A DNA stretch of 29,121 nucleotides from CAG-390 sp045636385 (GCA_045636385.1 JAZTXK010000006.1:1-29121); one strand, 5' to 3'. Positions 1 to 7,370 are shown, numbered from the stretch's first letter. Made by a program: numbers and translations. Notes: generated by a model not told the origin, from the letters alone.

Positions 1-254
1 GCCTGAGAGTAGATGAAGTAAGCCGCGATGCTTCCGCTTGCGCTGAAGTTATCGGTCTTTGCTACGGTTCTCGTGCGGAGGAGAATACCTGTGTTAACTA
101 CTGCGGAGAGAGCGATGCATACAACGAGGAGGCATGCAACTACTGCGGTCGCGATAGTTGTGATGAGTTTTGTGTTCTTAGGAGCAGCCTCGTATTCGGT
201 GTTGTTTACCGTTTCAAAAGCTCTGTCCTGTCTGCTTCTGTTTCCTTTTCCCAT
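1..254 (-). CDS. N-terminal part of a single-pass membrane protein, possibly SurA/PrsA-like (truncated by window edge)
   Basis: The reading frame is open from the ATG at 254 down to base 1 and has no stop, so the gene continues outside the window. The start follows an AGGAAAGG ribosome binding site (263-270) with an 8-nt spacer. The 84 visible residues begin MGKGNRSRQDRAFETV, a basic cytoplasmic stretch. A hydrophobic helix follows at about residues 34-56 (TTIATAVVACLLVVCIALSAVV), then an outside segment ending TDNFSASGSIAAYFIYSQ. This topology, and the segment after the helix, resemble the start of membrane-anchored SurA_N/PrsA-type foldases; the lipoprotein at 26182 has a comparable segment (TEITGNMIEFWLSRYK). 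That assignment is inference from a short fragment. The gene lies downstream of RNase J in the same direction but seems to have its own promoter. The plus-strand frame across the same bases is a shadow. Confidence 0.7.
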   Translation of the reverse strand, partial: MGKGNRSRQDRAFETVNNTEYEAAPKNTKLITTIATAVVACLLVVCIALSAVVNTGILLRTRTVAKTDNFSASGSIAAYFIYSQ

Positions 255-275
255 GTTAGTAACCTTTCCTTCACG

Positions 276-355
276 GGATGCCAACATAGGGCGGCATCCG
301 CGCGTTTTTTGTTTTTGACTTTCCCTTTTCGGGAAATAGACCAAGTTATATTATA
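276..355 (-). promoter_or_regulatory. Probable promoter and two-hairpin leader of the truncated membrane protein gene
   Basis: On the minus strand a TATAAT -10 box lies at 350-355; the -35 region (373-378) is a poor match. The leader that follows can form two hairpins: TTTCCC/GGGAAA (320-325 with 331-336) and GGATGCC/GGCATCC (276-282 with 293-299). The second ends 5 nt upstream of the ribosome binding site. Neither is followed by a T-run in this direction, so they are not clear terminators. Confidence 0.4.
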
Positions 356-408
356 CTATTTTTAATATCACGATGTATTAATAAACCGTAAATTTTCGAG
401 AAATTTTA

Positions 409-2289
409 TCAAAGATCGGTGATAAAGGGCACAATCATCGGATTTCTGCCCGTTTCGCCTGCAAGCATCTTTGAAAGCTCGCGTCTAACGCGCTCCTTGA
501 TCGCCTCAAGATTGGGCTTTTTGGAGCGATCGAGCATATCGCAGATGATCTCGGAGGCGCGCATTTTTGCCTCGTAGAGCAGATCCTCCGAGTCGGGAAC
601 GTAGACGAAGCCCTTTGTTATGATCTCGGGGGGATTGATGACGAGCTTGGTCATCAGGTCGACCGAGGCAAAGACGATAACGATTCCGTCCTCCGAGAGG
701 TGAAGTCTGTCGCGGAGCACCGCGCCGCCGACGTCGCCGACGCCGTAGCCGTCAACGAGAGTTCTGCCTGCGGGGACGATATCCGTGAACGCCGCGCGGT
801 GGCGGCTGACCGAAAGCACCTGACCGATCTCGCCCGTGAAGATGTTGCCCACGGGAATTCCGAGGAAGGAGGCGATGTTCTTGTTCGCCGCGAGATGGCG
901 GTATTCTCCGTGGATCGGCATAAAGAATTTCGGCTTGATGAGCTGGAGGAGCAGCTTGATCTCCTCTGCCGATGCGTGTCCCGAGGCGTGAAGACCGAGC
1001 TGTACCGTGCCGTCGATGACCTTGATGCCATTGTGGCAGAGCTCGTTGATAATGCGACCGATCAGCTTTTCGTTGCCGGGGATCGCGCTTGAGGAGAAGA
1101 TAACGACGTCGTTTGCGCCGAGGGTAATATCGCGGTGGTCGCCGAACGCCATACGGTAGAGCGCGGACATCGGCTCGCCCTGGCTGCCCGTTGAGATAAC
1201 GGTGATATCGCCGGGAGCATACTGCTTTGCGTCGGCAATATCAATGATCGCGCCTGCGGGGGGAGTCATATAACCGAGCTCGATAGCGGCGGAAACGACG
1301 GTCTGCATGCTTCTGCCCGAAAGCGCTATGCGTCTGCCGTGGCGCAGGGAAACGTCGATGATTTGCTGAACTCGGTGAACGTTTGAGGAGAAGGTGGAGA
1401 TTATGATTCGCTTACCCTCGTTTGCGGTGAAGATATCCTCGAGCGTGCCGCCGACGCTCTTTTCCGACGGTGTAAAGCCGCCGCGCTCGGCGTTGGTCGA
1501 CTCGCAGAGCATAAGGGTTACGCCCTTTTTGCCGAGCTCACCGAAGCGCGCGAGGTCGATCATCTCGCCCTCAATGGGGGAGACGTCGATCTTGAAGTCG
1601 CCCGTGTGGATGATGTATCCGCAGGGGGTGTTGATCGCAAGTGCGCAAGCGTCCGCGATCGAGTGGTTAACGTGGATGAATTCTGCCGCGAAAACGCCGA
1701 GGCGTACCGTGTCGCCCGCACGGACCACGTTGAGCTGGGGCTGGAAGGGCATACGGTGCTCGCGAAGCTTTCCTTTAATAATACCTATCGTAAGCGCGGT
1801 GCCGTATATCGGGATGTTGAAGTGGCGGAGAAGGTAGGGGATGCCGCCAATGTGGTCCTCGTGACCGTGTGTGAGAAGCACGCCGCGCACCTTGGTGCGA
1901 TTTGCTTCAAGGTAGTCGAAATTCGGAATGACGAGATCGACGCCGGGCATATCCTCCTCGGGGAAGCCGATGCCGCAGTCGACGATGATGATATCGTCCT
2001 CGAATTCAAGCAAGGTCATATTCTTTCCGATCTCGCCGAGGCCTCCGAGAGGAATGACCTTGACGCTCTTTTCGTTCTTGCGGGGAGCGTTGTTCTTTGG
2101 TTCCTTCTTCTTTCGGACGTGAGTTTTGTACTCGGGGGGCTTCTTTTCGGATTTAGCGGGAACGGGTCTTTCCTGACTCTGCTGTGCTTTTTCCTTTTTG
2201 GGAGCGGATTTCTTGGTCTGCTTCTTCTTAGTTTCGGGCGCGGCCTGCTCGGGCGCACCCATATTTTGTGCATTTTTCTTTTTAGCCAT
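409..2289 (-). CDS. rnj: Ribonuclease J (metallo-beta-lactamase/beta-CASP ribonuclease)
   Basis: RNase J degrades and processes RNA in the cytoplasm, with 5'-to-3' exonuclease and endonuclease activities, and is a central mRNA decay enzyme in Firmicutes. The 626-residue protein carries the core start VKVIPLGGLGEIGKNM, the zinc-binding HGHEDH motif (about residues 141-146), HTGDFK, STFSSNVHR, GSQGEPM and ASGHAS, all typical of the family. The ATG at 2289 is chosen because AAGGAG (2295-2300) lies 5 nt upstream; the frame extends 12 codons further without support. The roughly 75-residue N-terminal tail is rich in Lys, Pro, Ala and Gln and is longer than in classical B. subtilis RNase J1; a charged, probably disordered tail of this kind occurs in some clostridial and actinobacterial homologs. 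The gene has its own consensus promoter and a structured leader. I cannot tell J1 from J2 by sequence alone. Confidence 0.96.
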   Translation of the reverse strand: MAKKKNAQNMGAPEQAAPETKKKQTKKSAPKKEKAQQSQERPVPAKSEKKPPEYKTHVRKKKEPKNNAPRKNEKSVKVIPLGGLGEIGKNMTLLEFEDDIIIVDCGIGFPEEDMPGVDLVIPNFDYLEANRTKVRGVLLTHGHEDHIGGIPYLLRHFNIPIYGTALTIGIIKGKLREHRMPFQPQLNVVRAGDTVRLGVFAAEFIHVNHSIADACALAINTPCGYIIHTGDFKIDVSPIEGEMIDLARFGELGKKGVTLMLCESTNAERGGFTPSEKSVGGTLEDIFTANEGKRIIISTFSSNVHRVQQIIDVSLRHGRRIALSGRSMQTVVSAAIELGYMTPPAGAIIDIADAKQYAPGDITVISTGSQGEPMSALYRMAFGDHRDITLGANDVVIFSSSAIPGNEKLIGRIINELCHNGIKVIDGTVQLGLHASGHASAEEIKLLLQLIKPKFFMPIHGEYRHLAANKNIASFLGIPVGNIFTGEIGQVLSVSRHRAAFTDIVPAGRTLVDGYGVGDVGGAVLRDRLHLSEDGIVIVFASVDLMTKLVINPPEIITKGFVYVPDSEDLLYEAKMRASEIICDMLDRSKKPNLEAIKERVRRELSKMLAGETGRNPMIVPFITDL

Positions 2290-2305
2290 ATATACTCCTT
2301 TTTGG

Positions 2306-2398
2306 CAAAACAAACCCAACCTCACCGAAAATATCGCGTGGGGCGTTTGTTTTGATATGATATTTTTTATGTAAACCGCCGTATTTCCTTCGGGCGGT
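2306..2398 (-). promoter_or_regulatory. Structured 5' leader of RNase J mRNA (two hairpins)
   Basis: Transcribed order: a hairpin ACCGCC/GGCGGT (2393-2398 with 2375-2380), then a perfect 10-bp inverted repeat CAAAACAAAC/GTTTGTTTTG (2345-2354 with 2306-2315). The second hairpin ends 5 nt before the AAGGAG ribosome binding site. The structure is seen in the sequence; a role in translation control or autoregulation is inference. Confidence 0.55.
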
Positions 2399-2413
2399 CA
2401 ATAGCCAAGCTAT

Positions 2414-2442
2414 ATTATACTACATTTTTGAAATTTTGTCAA
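2414..2442 (-). promoter_or_regulatory. Sigma-A promoter of the RNase J gene
   Basis: Perfect TTGACA (2437-2442) and TATAAT (2414-2419) on the minus strand, separated by 17 nt. Transcription should start near 2407, giving a leader of about 118 nt. Confidence 0.9.
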
Positions 2443-2527
2443 CTCTATTATTTCCGCGCCATTATGCATATATAAGCGTAACTGTAAAAAAATTACTGTA
2501 ATTTTTTAGAAATTTCCTCAAAATATG

Positions 2528-2556
2528 TTGACAAGGCTCGAAATATGTGGTATAAT
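2528..2556 (+). promoter_or_regulatory. Sigma-A promoter of the AbrB-like gene, overlapped by an inverted repeat
   Basis: TTGACA (2528-2533) and TATAAT (2551-2556) with a 17-nt spacer, a full consensus promoter. An inverted repeat ATATGTGGT (2543-2551) and ACCACAATAT (2567-2576) brackets the -10 box and the expected start site, and could be an operator. Confidence 0.9.
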
Positions 2557-2599
2557 TATTCCATCAACCACAATATATGGAAATTGGAGGAATTTTAAA

Positions 2600-2845
2600 A
2601 TGAAATCTACCGGAGTAGTACGCCGCATCGACGAGCTCGGAAGAATAGTTCTTCCCATTGAGATCCGCCGTTCTCTTGACATCAGCGTCAAGGATCCCGT
2701 TGAGATCTTTATTGATAATGAAAGAATCATTCTTCAGAAGTACACCCCCGCCTGCATTTTCTGCGGCGACGCGGATAATATCGTTTTCTTCAACGGCAAG
2801 AGAATCTGCCAGAACTGTCTCGAAGAGATCAAGAATAAGCTTTAA
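2600..2845 (+). CDS. AbrB/SpoVT-family DNA-binding regulator with C-terminal Cys4 knuckle
   Basis: This is a transition-state-type transcription regulator of 81 residues. The N-terminal half (MKSTGVVRRIDELGRIVLPIEIRR...) is the swapped-hairpin AbrB domain, with the hallmark G(V/I)VRRID-LGRIVLP-EIRR pattern. The C-terminal half has CIFC (about 52-55) and CQNC (about 70-73), four cysteines spaced to bind one zinc ion. The start is fixed by GGAGG (2586-2590) with a 9-nt spacer; an upstream in-frame ATG at 2525 lies inside the promoter and is rejected. The gene is monocistronic, between a consensus promoter and a strong terminator. Small AbrB proteins with this cysteine tail are common in Clostridia, where their targets are mostly unknown. 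The inverted repeat over its own promoter suggests autoregulation, which is inference. Confidence 0.93.
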   Translation: MKSTGVVRRIDELGRIVLPIEIRRSLDISVKDPVEIFIDNERIILQKYTPACIFCGDADNIVFFNGKRICQNCLEEIKNKL

Positions 2846-2854
2846 TATACTAAT

Positions 2855-2885
2855 GGCAAAAGTAAGGGGTACTTTTGCCTTTTTT
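2855..2885 (+). terminator. Intrinsic terminator after the AbrB-like gene
   Basis: Perfect 10-bp stem GGCAAAAGTA/TACTTTTGCC (2855-2864 with 2870-2879), 5-nt loop, then six T (2880-2885). Confidence 0.92.
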
Positions 2886-2913
2886 CAAAACACAAACAAA
2901 AGGAGTTTTTATC

Positions 2914-5355
2914 ATGAAAAGATTTGTCAGCATTTTGATTTCGGCATTGATGATCATTTCGCTTTTTGCGTTCCCGTCGGCGGCAGCCGAGAGAAGCGGC
3001 GCGGTGTTTGCCGTTGACGAGCTTTACCGCACGGCATCGAGGCTCGAAAGCCAGCCCCATACCTACGAGGCGTGGGTCAAGGTAGAGAAGGGCGCGCCCT
3101 CCACCGCGCTCGGCGTTCTCGCGGGCAACTACAAAAACGATTCCACACAGAGCTATGGCTTCGAGGTCCGTGAAAACGGTAATCCCTTCCTTTGGGTAAG
3201 CTCGAATCCCGGCGGAGTAAGCAAGCGTATCTCCTTCAATAAGATCGACCTGCGTACCGGCGAGTGGACGCACGTTGCGATCACTCACGATACCACCACC
3301 GCTTATTGCTATATCAACGGCGAGCTGAAGCAGACTATAACCGATTCTCTCCCCGTTGTTGATATGACCAAGACAAGCCAGCTCGGCATTGGCGGCGACC
3401 TCCGCTCCGGCAACGCACGTTGGCTCAAAAACGCCACGCTCTCATCCGTCGCGCTCTTCTCGGATATGAGAACTGCAGACGAGATCAAGGCGGATATGCA
3501 GAAGGTGGATACTTCGGATTCCGAGCTTCTTGTAAATTTCGATCTTTCGGGCAGCGACGTAAGCCGTCTCAAGGACCTCTCCGCTAACGGAAACGACCTG
3601 ACCTACAACGGAAAATTGTATGAAGCTCCGAAGGTAGAGGAGGACACCGAAAGCGGCGGACTCACCTTTAACACAGACCCCTATAAGCTCGCGAAGGTTA
3701 TAAACGTTCCGATAAAGACCTTCGAGGCTACTATATATTTCCCGAAGAATTTCATCTCGAGCAATCGCGGCGGCGTTATTATAGGTAACTATAACAGCAA
3801 CGTCAACTGCGTCAATTTCGAGATCTATTCGGACGGCTCGCCCAGACTTTATATCCACCAATCGGGAACGACCTATAATTTCGTTTTCGATCAGGCGAAC
3901 GTATACACGGGCGAGTGGGTACATCTTGCGATAGTTCGCGAGACCTCGTCCAAGACGAGCTGTTATATCAACGGTGAGCTTGTTCAGAGCATCACCAAAT
4001 CCGCTCCCGACATCGTAACGCCCGACGTTCACGTCCTCGGCGGCGACCAGAGAAGCGGCAACGAGCAGTATTTCAAGGGCCGTATCAAGAATGTAGCTCT
4101 CTACGACGATGCGCGTACCGCCGCAGAGATCAAGTCGGATATGACCGCGGCAGGCAAGGACGGACTCATCTGCTCCTACGAGCTTGACGGTCTCGGCGAT
4201 CCCGCAAAGATTGAGGATAAGAGCGGCAACGGCTACGACGCAAACGTCAAGCGCTCTTATTTCACCGAAAAGGCTCCTCTTGAGGATTATGCATATTCCT
4301 TCGCAGTACTCGGCGACACCCAGATCCTTGCTGAGAGCTATCCCGCAAAGTTTACCGCGCTTTACGATTGGGTCCTCGGTAACGTTGAGTCGAAGAAGAT
4401 CAAGTTCGTTCTCGGTCTCGGTGATATCACGAACAGCAGCACCAACGCCGAATTCGATCTTGCAAAGAAGAATATCGAAAGAATGAACGGTGTTGTGCCC
4501 TATTCGCTCGTCCGCGGAAACCACGATACCGAAAATCAGATGAAGAAGTATTTCCCCGTCAGTGCTTATAAGGATAAGCTCGGCGGATATTACGGAAGCG
4601 ATATTTTCAACAGCTGGCAGGAGCTCATCGTCGGCGAGATCAAGTACCTGATCTTCACGCTCGACTACGGAGCAAAGGACGCGGTTCTTGATTGGGCAAG
4701 CGAGATCATCGCGGCTCACCCCGAGCATAACGTAATCATCACCACCCACGCGTACCTCTTCCGCGACGGAACCACCCTCGATGCGGGCGACGTCGTTCCT
4801 CCCTCGAACAAGGGCTCGCAGTATAACAACGGCGACCATATGTGGGATAAGCTGATCAAGAAGCACGAAAACATCGTCCTCGTCCTCTCGGGCCACGACC
4901 CCTGCGACTACGTTGTATGCGCGCAGGATAAGGGCGTAAACGGCAACACCGTAACCCAGTTCCTCATCGACCCTCAGGGCGTTGACAAGGCACAGGGCGG
5001 CGTAGGACTCGTTACTATGTTCTATTTCTCGGCGGACGGCAAGACTGTGCAGGTTGAGACCTATTCGACCGACAAAAAAGCATTCTTCCTCGAGGAAAAT
5101 CAGTTCACCGTAACCCTCGACCTCGCGGGCGATAAGATCGAAACCGAAACCACCGCGAAGGAAACCGAAACCACCGCCGAGGTAACCACCGCAGAAGTAA
5201 CCGAAGCTCCCGCAACCGAGCCCGAAGCAACCGTAGCTCCCGTAACCGATCCCGCCCCCGAAAAGAGCGGCTGCGGCGCGAGCGTTTCGCTTGCAATCGT
5301 TCCCATGATCCTCCTTGCCATTCCCACGGTATTTAAAAAGAGGAAAGAAGATTGA
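2914..5355 (+). CDS. Secreted LamG-LamG-metallophosphoesterase with C-terminal membrane anchor
   Basis: The 813-residue protein starts with a signal peptide (MKRFVSILISALMIISLFAF, cut near AAAER). Two laminin-G/concanavalin A-like domains follow (about 30-215 and 250-440), each with the GEW(T/V)H(V/L)AI, CYINGEL and (D/Q)RSGN motifs. A calcineurin-like phosphoesterase domain comes next, with GDTQ (about 466), GLGDI (about 501), GNHD (about 534), TTHAY (about 609) and SGHD (about 659), the metal-binding set of the family. After that come a Thr/Glu/Pro-rich stalk (about 745-780) and a tail with GCG, a hydrophobic helix and KKRKED. The start follows AAAGGAG (2899-2905). The substrate is unknown; LamG domains usually bind carbohydrate or protein, so a role on extracellular phosphoesters such as nucleotides, phosphorylated glycans or teichoic acids is only inferred. 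No promoter is visible in the short gap after the preceding terminator, so some readthrough is possible. Confidence 0.9.
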   Translation: MKRFVSILISALMIISLFAFPSAAAERSGAVFAVDELYRTASRLESQPHTYEAWVKVEKGAPSTALGVLAGNYKNDSTQSYGFEVRENGNPFLWVSSNPGGVSKRISFNKIDLRTGEWTHVAITHDTTTAYCYINGELKQTITDSLPVVDMTKTSQLGIGGDLRSGNARWLKNATLSSVALFSDMRTADEIKADMQKVDTSDSELLVNFDLSGSDVSRLKDLSANGNDLTYNGKLYEAPKVEEDTESGGLTFNTDPYKLAKVINVPIKTFEATIYFPKNFISSNRGGVIIGNYNSNVNCVNFEIYSDGSPRLYIHQSGTTYNFVFDQANVYTGEWVHLAIVRETSSKTSCYINGELVQSITKSAPDIVTPDVHVLGGDQRSGNEQYFKGRIKNVALYDDARTAAEIKSDMTAAGKDGLICSYELDGLGDPAKIEDKSGNGYDANVKRSYFTEKAPLEDYAYSFAVLGDTQILAESYPAKFTALYDWVLGNVESKKIKFVLGLGDITNSSTNAEFDLAKKNIERMNGVVPYSLVRGNHDTENQMKKYFPVSAYKDKLGGYYGSDIFNSWQELIVGEIKYLIFTLDYGAKDAVLDWASEIIAAHPEHNVIITTHAYLFRDGTTLDAGDVVPPSNKGSQYNNGDHMWDKLIKKHENIVLVLSGHDPCDYVVCAQDKGVNGNTVTQFLIDPQGVDKAQGGVGLVTMFYFSADGKTVQVETYSTDKKAFFLEENQFTVTLDLAGDKIETETTAKETETTAEVTTAEVTEAPATEPEATVAPVTDPAPEKSGCGASVSLAIVPMILLAIPTVFKKRKED

Positions 5356-5783
5356 ACGTAATTGCGAAAAAGACCGAGGGCATCGTTCTGATGTATTCAT
5401 TTTCTCTGCTCGTAGGCCTTATGCTTATCGGCATAGGTGCTGCCTATGCCGAAACGGCAGAGATATTAATGATCCTTCTCGGAATTGCATTGGCGATCAT
5501 CTCGGGTTATCACATCGTGAAGTATCTGCAGCTGCCCCACGACGTCATAACCGTGGATAATCAAGGCATCCTGCACCTCCCGCACGACGTAACCGTCAAC
5601 CCCGCCGACCTGACCGACGTTTCCTACAAACGCGCAAGCGGAAAGGGCTTTCAGTATAAATGGGGCGAGATCGTCCTGTTCACACATATCGACAGCTACA
5701 AATTCGATTACGTGGATAATTGCGAGGAAACCGCAAAGGAACTGACAAGGTTGATGTATGAGAGTAAAAATAATAAAAAATAA
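5352..5783 (+). CDS. Small two-helix membrane protein with a possible bacterial PH-like domain
   Basis: Conserved function not recognised. The 143-residue frame begins with TTG at 5352, which overlaps the previous stop (TTGA, 5352-5355) and suggests translational coupling; the AGGAAAGAAG just upstream serves as ribosome binding site. An alternative ATG at 5391 would remove the first 13 residues. Two transmembrane helices (about 14-33 and 36-56) precede a cytoplasmic region of about 85 residues with alternating hydrophobic strands (VITVDNQGILHL, LTDVSYKRA, WGEIVLFTHIDSYKF) and a terminal helix (EETAKELTRLMYES). The layout of two helices followed by a beta-barrel-like domain and a helix is that of YdbT/YcxB-type bacterial PH proteins; this is a structural guess. 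Co-transcription with the phosphoesterase may mean a shared surface role. Confidence 0.75.
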   Translation: MNVIAKKTEGIVLMYSFSLLVGLMLIGIGAAYAETAEILMILLGIALAIISGYHIVKYLQLPHDVITVDNQGILHLPHDVTVNPADLTDVSYKRASGKGFQYKWGEIVLFTHIDSYKFDYVDNCEETAKELTRLMYESKNNKK

Positions 5784-5801
5784 TATTATTAAGTAAAAAA
5801 A

Positions 5802-5846
5802 GTCGCGGACGATCCGATTTTCGGGTCATCCGCGGCTTTGCTTTTT
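5802..5846 (+). terminator. Intrinsic terminator after the small membrane protein gene
   Basis: A 16-bp stem (5802-5817 with 5821-5836) with one C-A mismatch and two G-U pairs, followed by TTTGCTTTTTT. It closes the phosphoesterase/membrane protein operon. Confidence 0.85.
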
Positions 5847-5856
5847 TGTATGCGTT

Positions 5857-5955
5857 AAATTGCGTTTTTACATGTTTTTGTCGAAATTTAAATTGCGTTT
5901 TTTACAGTTTTCTGAGATTTTTATATTGCGTTTTTTCATAAACTGTGATATAATG
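5857..5955 (+). repeat. Three tandem 33-nt direct repeats overlapping the AAA ATPase promoter
   Basis: Three consecutive units start at 5857, 5890 and 5923, each with (A/T)ATTGCGTTTTT(T) at its head; ATTGCG recurs at 5859, 5892 and 5925, exactly 33 nt apart. The third unit supplies the -35 (TTGCGT) and -10 (TATAAT) of the promoter; units one and two have decayed -10 positions. Confidence 0.8.
5926..5954 (+). promoter_or_regulatory. Promoter of the AAA ATPase gene
   Basis: TTGCGT (5926-5931) and TATAAT (5949-5954) with a 17-nt spacer, lying inside the third 33-nt repeat. Confidence 0.8.
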
Positions 5956-5977
5956 TATTTGCAAGGAGGATTCGGCT

Positions 5978-7336
5978 ATGATTTTCAAACGTAAAATATA
6001 TGATAAATTGCTTGACTGGAAGAAAACCGCAAGGGGTGAGAAAGCACTTTTGATTGAGGGCGCACGCCGAATCGGTAAATCCACGATCGTCGAAGAATTC
6101 GGAAAGAACGAATATAAGAGCTACATTCTTATAGATTTCAACGATGCCGGCAATATTGTATTCGATGCTTTCGAAAAATATCTCGGTGATCTTGACACCT
6201 TCTTTATGATTTTGTCCACCGAATACGGAAAACAGCTCTATCCGGGCGAATCTCTCATCATATTTGATGAGGTACAGCGATTCCCTAAAGCAAGGCAATC
6301 AATAAAAAAGCTTGTGAAGGACGGAAGATACGATTATATCGAAACCGGTTCGCTGATCTCGATTCAGGAAAACGTAAAGGATATTACGATTCCCTCCGAA
6401 GAACGTGCCCTCAGAATGTATCCACTTGATTTTGAAGAGTTTTGCTGGGCGTTTGGGGAAGATATGCTTGCTTCTTACATTAAAAAATGCTTTGACGAGC
6501 TTAAGCCTCTCGAGGATGATTTTCACCACAAAGCTATGCTTCTTTTCAAGCAATATATGCTGATCGGAGGAATGCCGAAAAGTGTTGCGGCTTATCTCGA
6601 AAACAACCGCAGCTTTGTGGCAGCCGATATTGAGAAAAGAGATATTCTCACTCTTTACAGAAACGATATCGGAAAAGCGGACGTTAAGTACCGTTCAAGA
6701 ATTTCTTCGATTTTTGAGCAGCTTCCCGCGTTCCTTTCCCTGCACGAAAAGCGTGTCCGCCTTTCCAACGTAGAGAAAAATGCGAATTATCCTATGTATC
6801 AGGATACTTTCTTTTGGCTTGGCAATTCCATGATAACGAACGAGTGCTTCAACTGCAACGATCCCAACGTGGGACTTTCTCTGAATGAAGACAGAACCTT
6901 TATCAAATGCTATATGGGAGATACAGGTTTGCTTGTCAGCCACGCTTTTACAGAAAGTGAAATTGCCGACGGCGAACTTTACAGGCAAATACTTCGGGAC
7001 AATCTTTCTATCAATGAGGGTATGTTGTTTGAAAATGCTATCGCTCAATGTCTTGTTGCAAACGGATACAAGCTGTTTTTCTATACTCATTACAGTGAAG
7101 AAAAACACAGAAATGATATCGAAATTGACTTCTTGATTTCAAACGGAAGCATTACCAAACCTAAGATCTATCCCATTGAGGTGAAATCCGGCAAGCGATA
7201 CAAGACAGACTCTCTCGAAAAGTTCGTGGGGCAGTACAGACGCCGCATAGGTAAAGCCTATATAATTCATCCCAAGAATCTTTCGGTAAAGGGAGATATA
7301 GTTTGTATTCCCTCGTATATGACTATGTGCTTGTGA
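5978..7336 (+). CDS. AAA-family ATPase with DUF4143 and nuclease-like C-terminus
   Basis: The protein belongs to the widespread AAA_14/DUF4143 family, predicted to be P-loop ATPases fused to a restriction-endonuclease-like fold. The 452 residues contain a Walker A motif GARRIGKS (28-35), Walker B LIIFDE (about 93-98) followed by VQRFPKAR, and a tail with D384...E401-V-K403 (IDFLI...IEVKSGK), the D-ExK arrangement of PD-(D/E)XK nucleases. The length is normal for the family. The start is fixed by AAGGAGG (5963-5969) with an 8-nt spacer. The gene is a solitary unit with its own promoter, flanked by terminators. Its codon use is less GC-rich than the genes around it, so horizontal transfer is plausible. 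The cellular role of the family is not established; suggestions include defence or mobile-element functions. No toxin, methylase or partner gene lies next to it. Confidence 0.93.
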   Translation: MIFKRKIYDKLLDWKKTARGEKALLIEGARRIGKSTIVEEFGKNEYKSYILIDFNDAGNIVFDAFEKYLGDLDTFFMILSTEYGKQLYPGESLIIFDEVQRFPKARQSIKKLVKDGRYDYIETGSLISIQENVKDITIPSEERALRMYPLDFEEFCWAFGEDMLASYIKKCFDELKPLEDDFHHKAMLLFKQYMLIGGMPKSVAAYLENNRSFVAADIEKRDILTLYRNDIGKADVKYRSRISSIFEQLPAFLSLHEKRVRLSNVEKNANYPMYQDTFFWLGNSMITNECFNCNDPNVGLSLNEDRTFIKCYMGDTGLLVSHAFTESEIADGELYRQILRDNLSINEGMLFENAIAQCLVANGYKLFFYTHYSEEKHRNDIEIDFLISNGSITKPKIYPIEVKSGKRYKTDSLEKFVGQYRRRIGKAYIIHPKNLSVKGDIVCIPSYMTMCL

Positions 7337-7370
7337 TCAGGATAGAGAAATTTTCAGATAAAAATACTAC

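Noticed and set aside
276..316. Plus-strand terminator-like hairpin with T-rich tail
   Set aside because: The T-run begins 4 nt after the stem and no plus-strand gene ends there; it is more likely a leader hairpin of the minus-strand gene.
28..318. 96-codon plus-strand frame at the left edge
   Set aside because: The minus strand has a proper ribosome binding site, start codon and membrane-protein composition over the same bases.
3442..5400. 652-codon open frame on the minus strand opposite the phosphoesterase gene
   Set aside because: Composition is a mirror of the plus-strand gene, there is no ribosome binding site, and the plus strand has a signal peptide and clear domains. Long antisense frames arise from the codon bias here.
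5857..5955. CRISPR-like array
   Set aside because: The three 33-nt units are tandem without spacers, diverge from each other and have no cas genes nearby.
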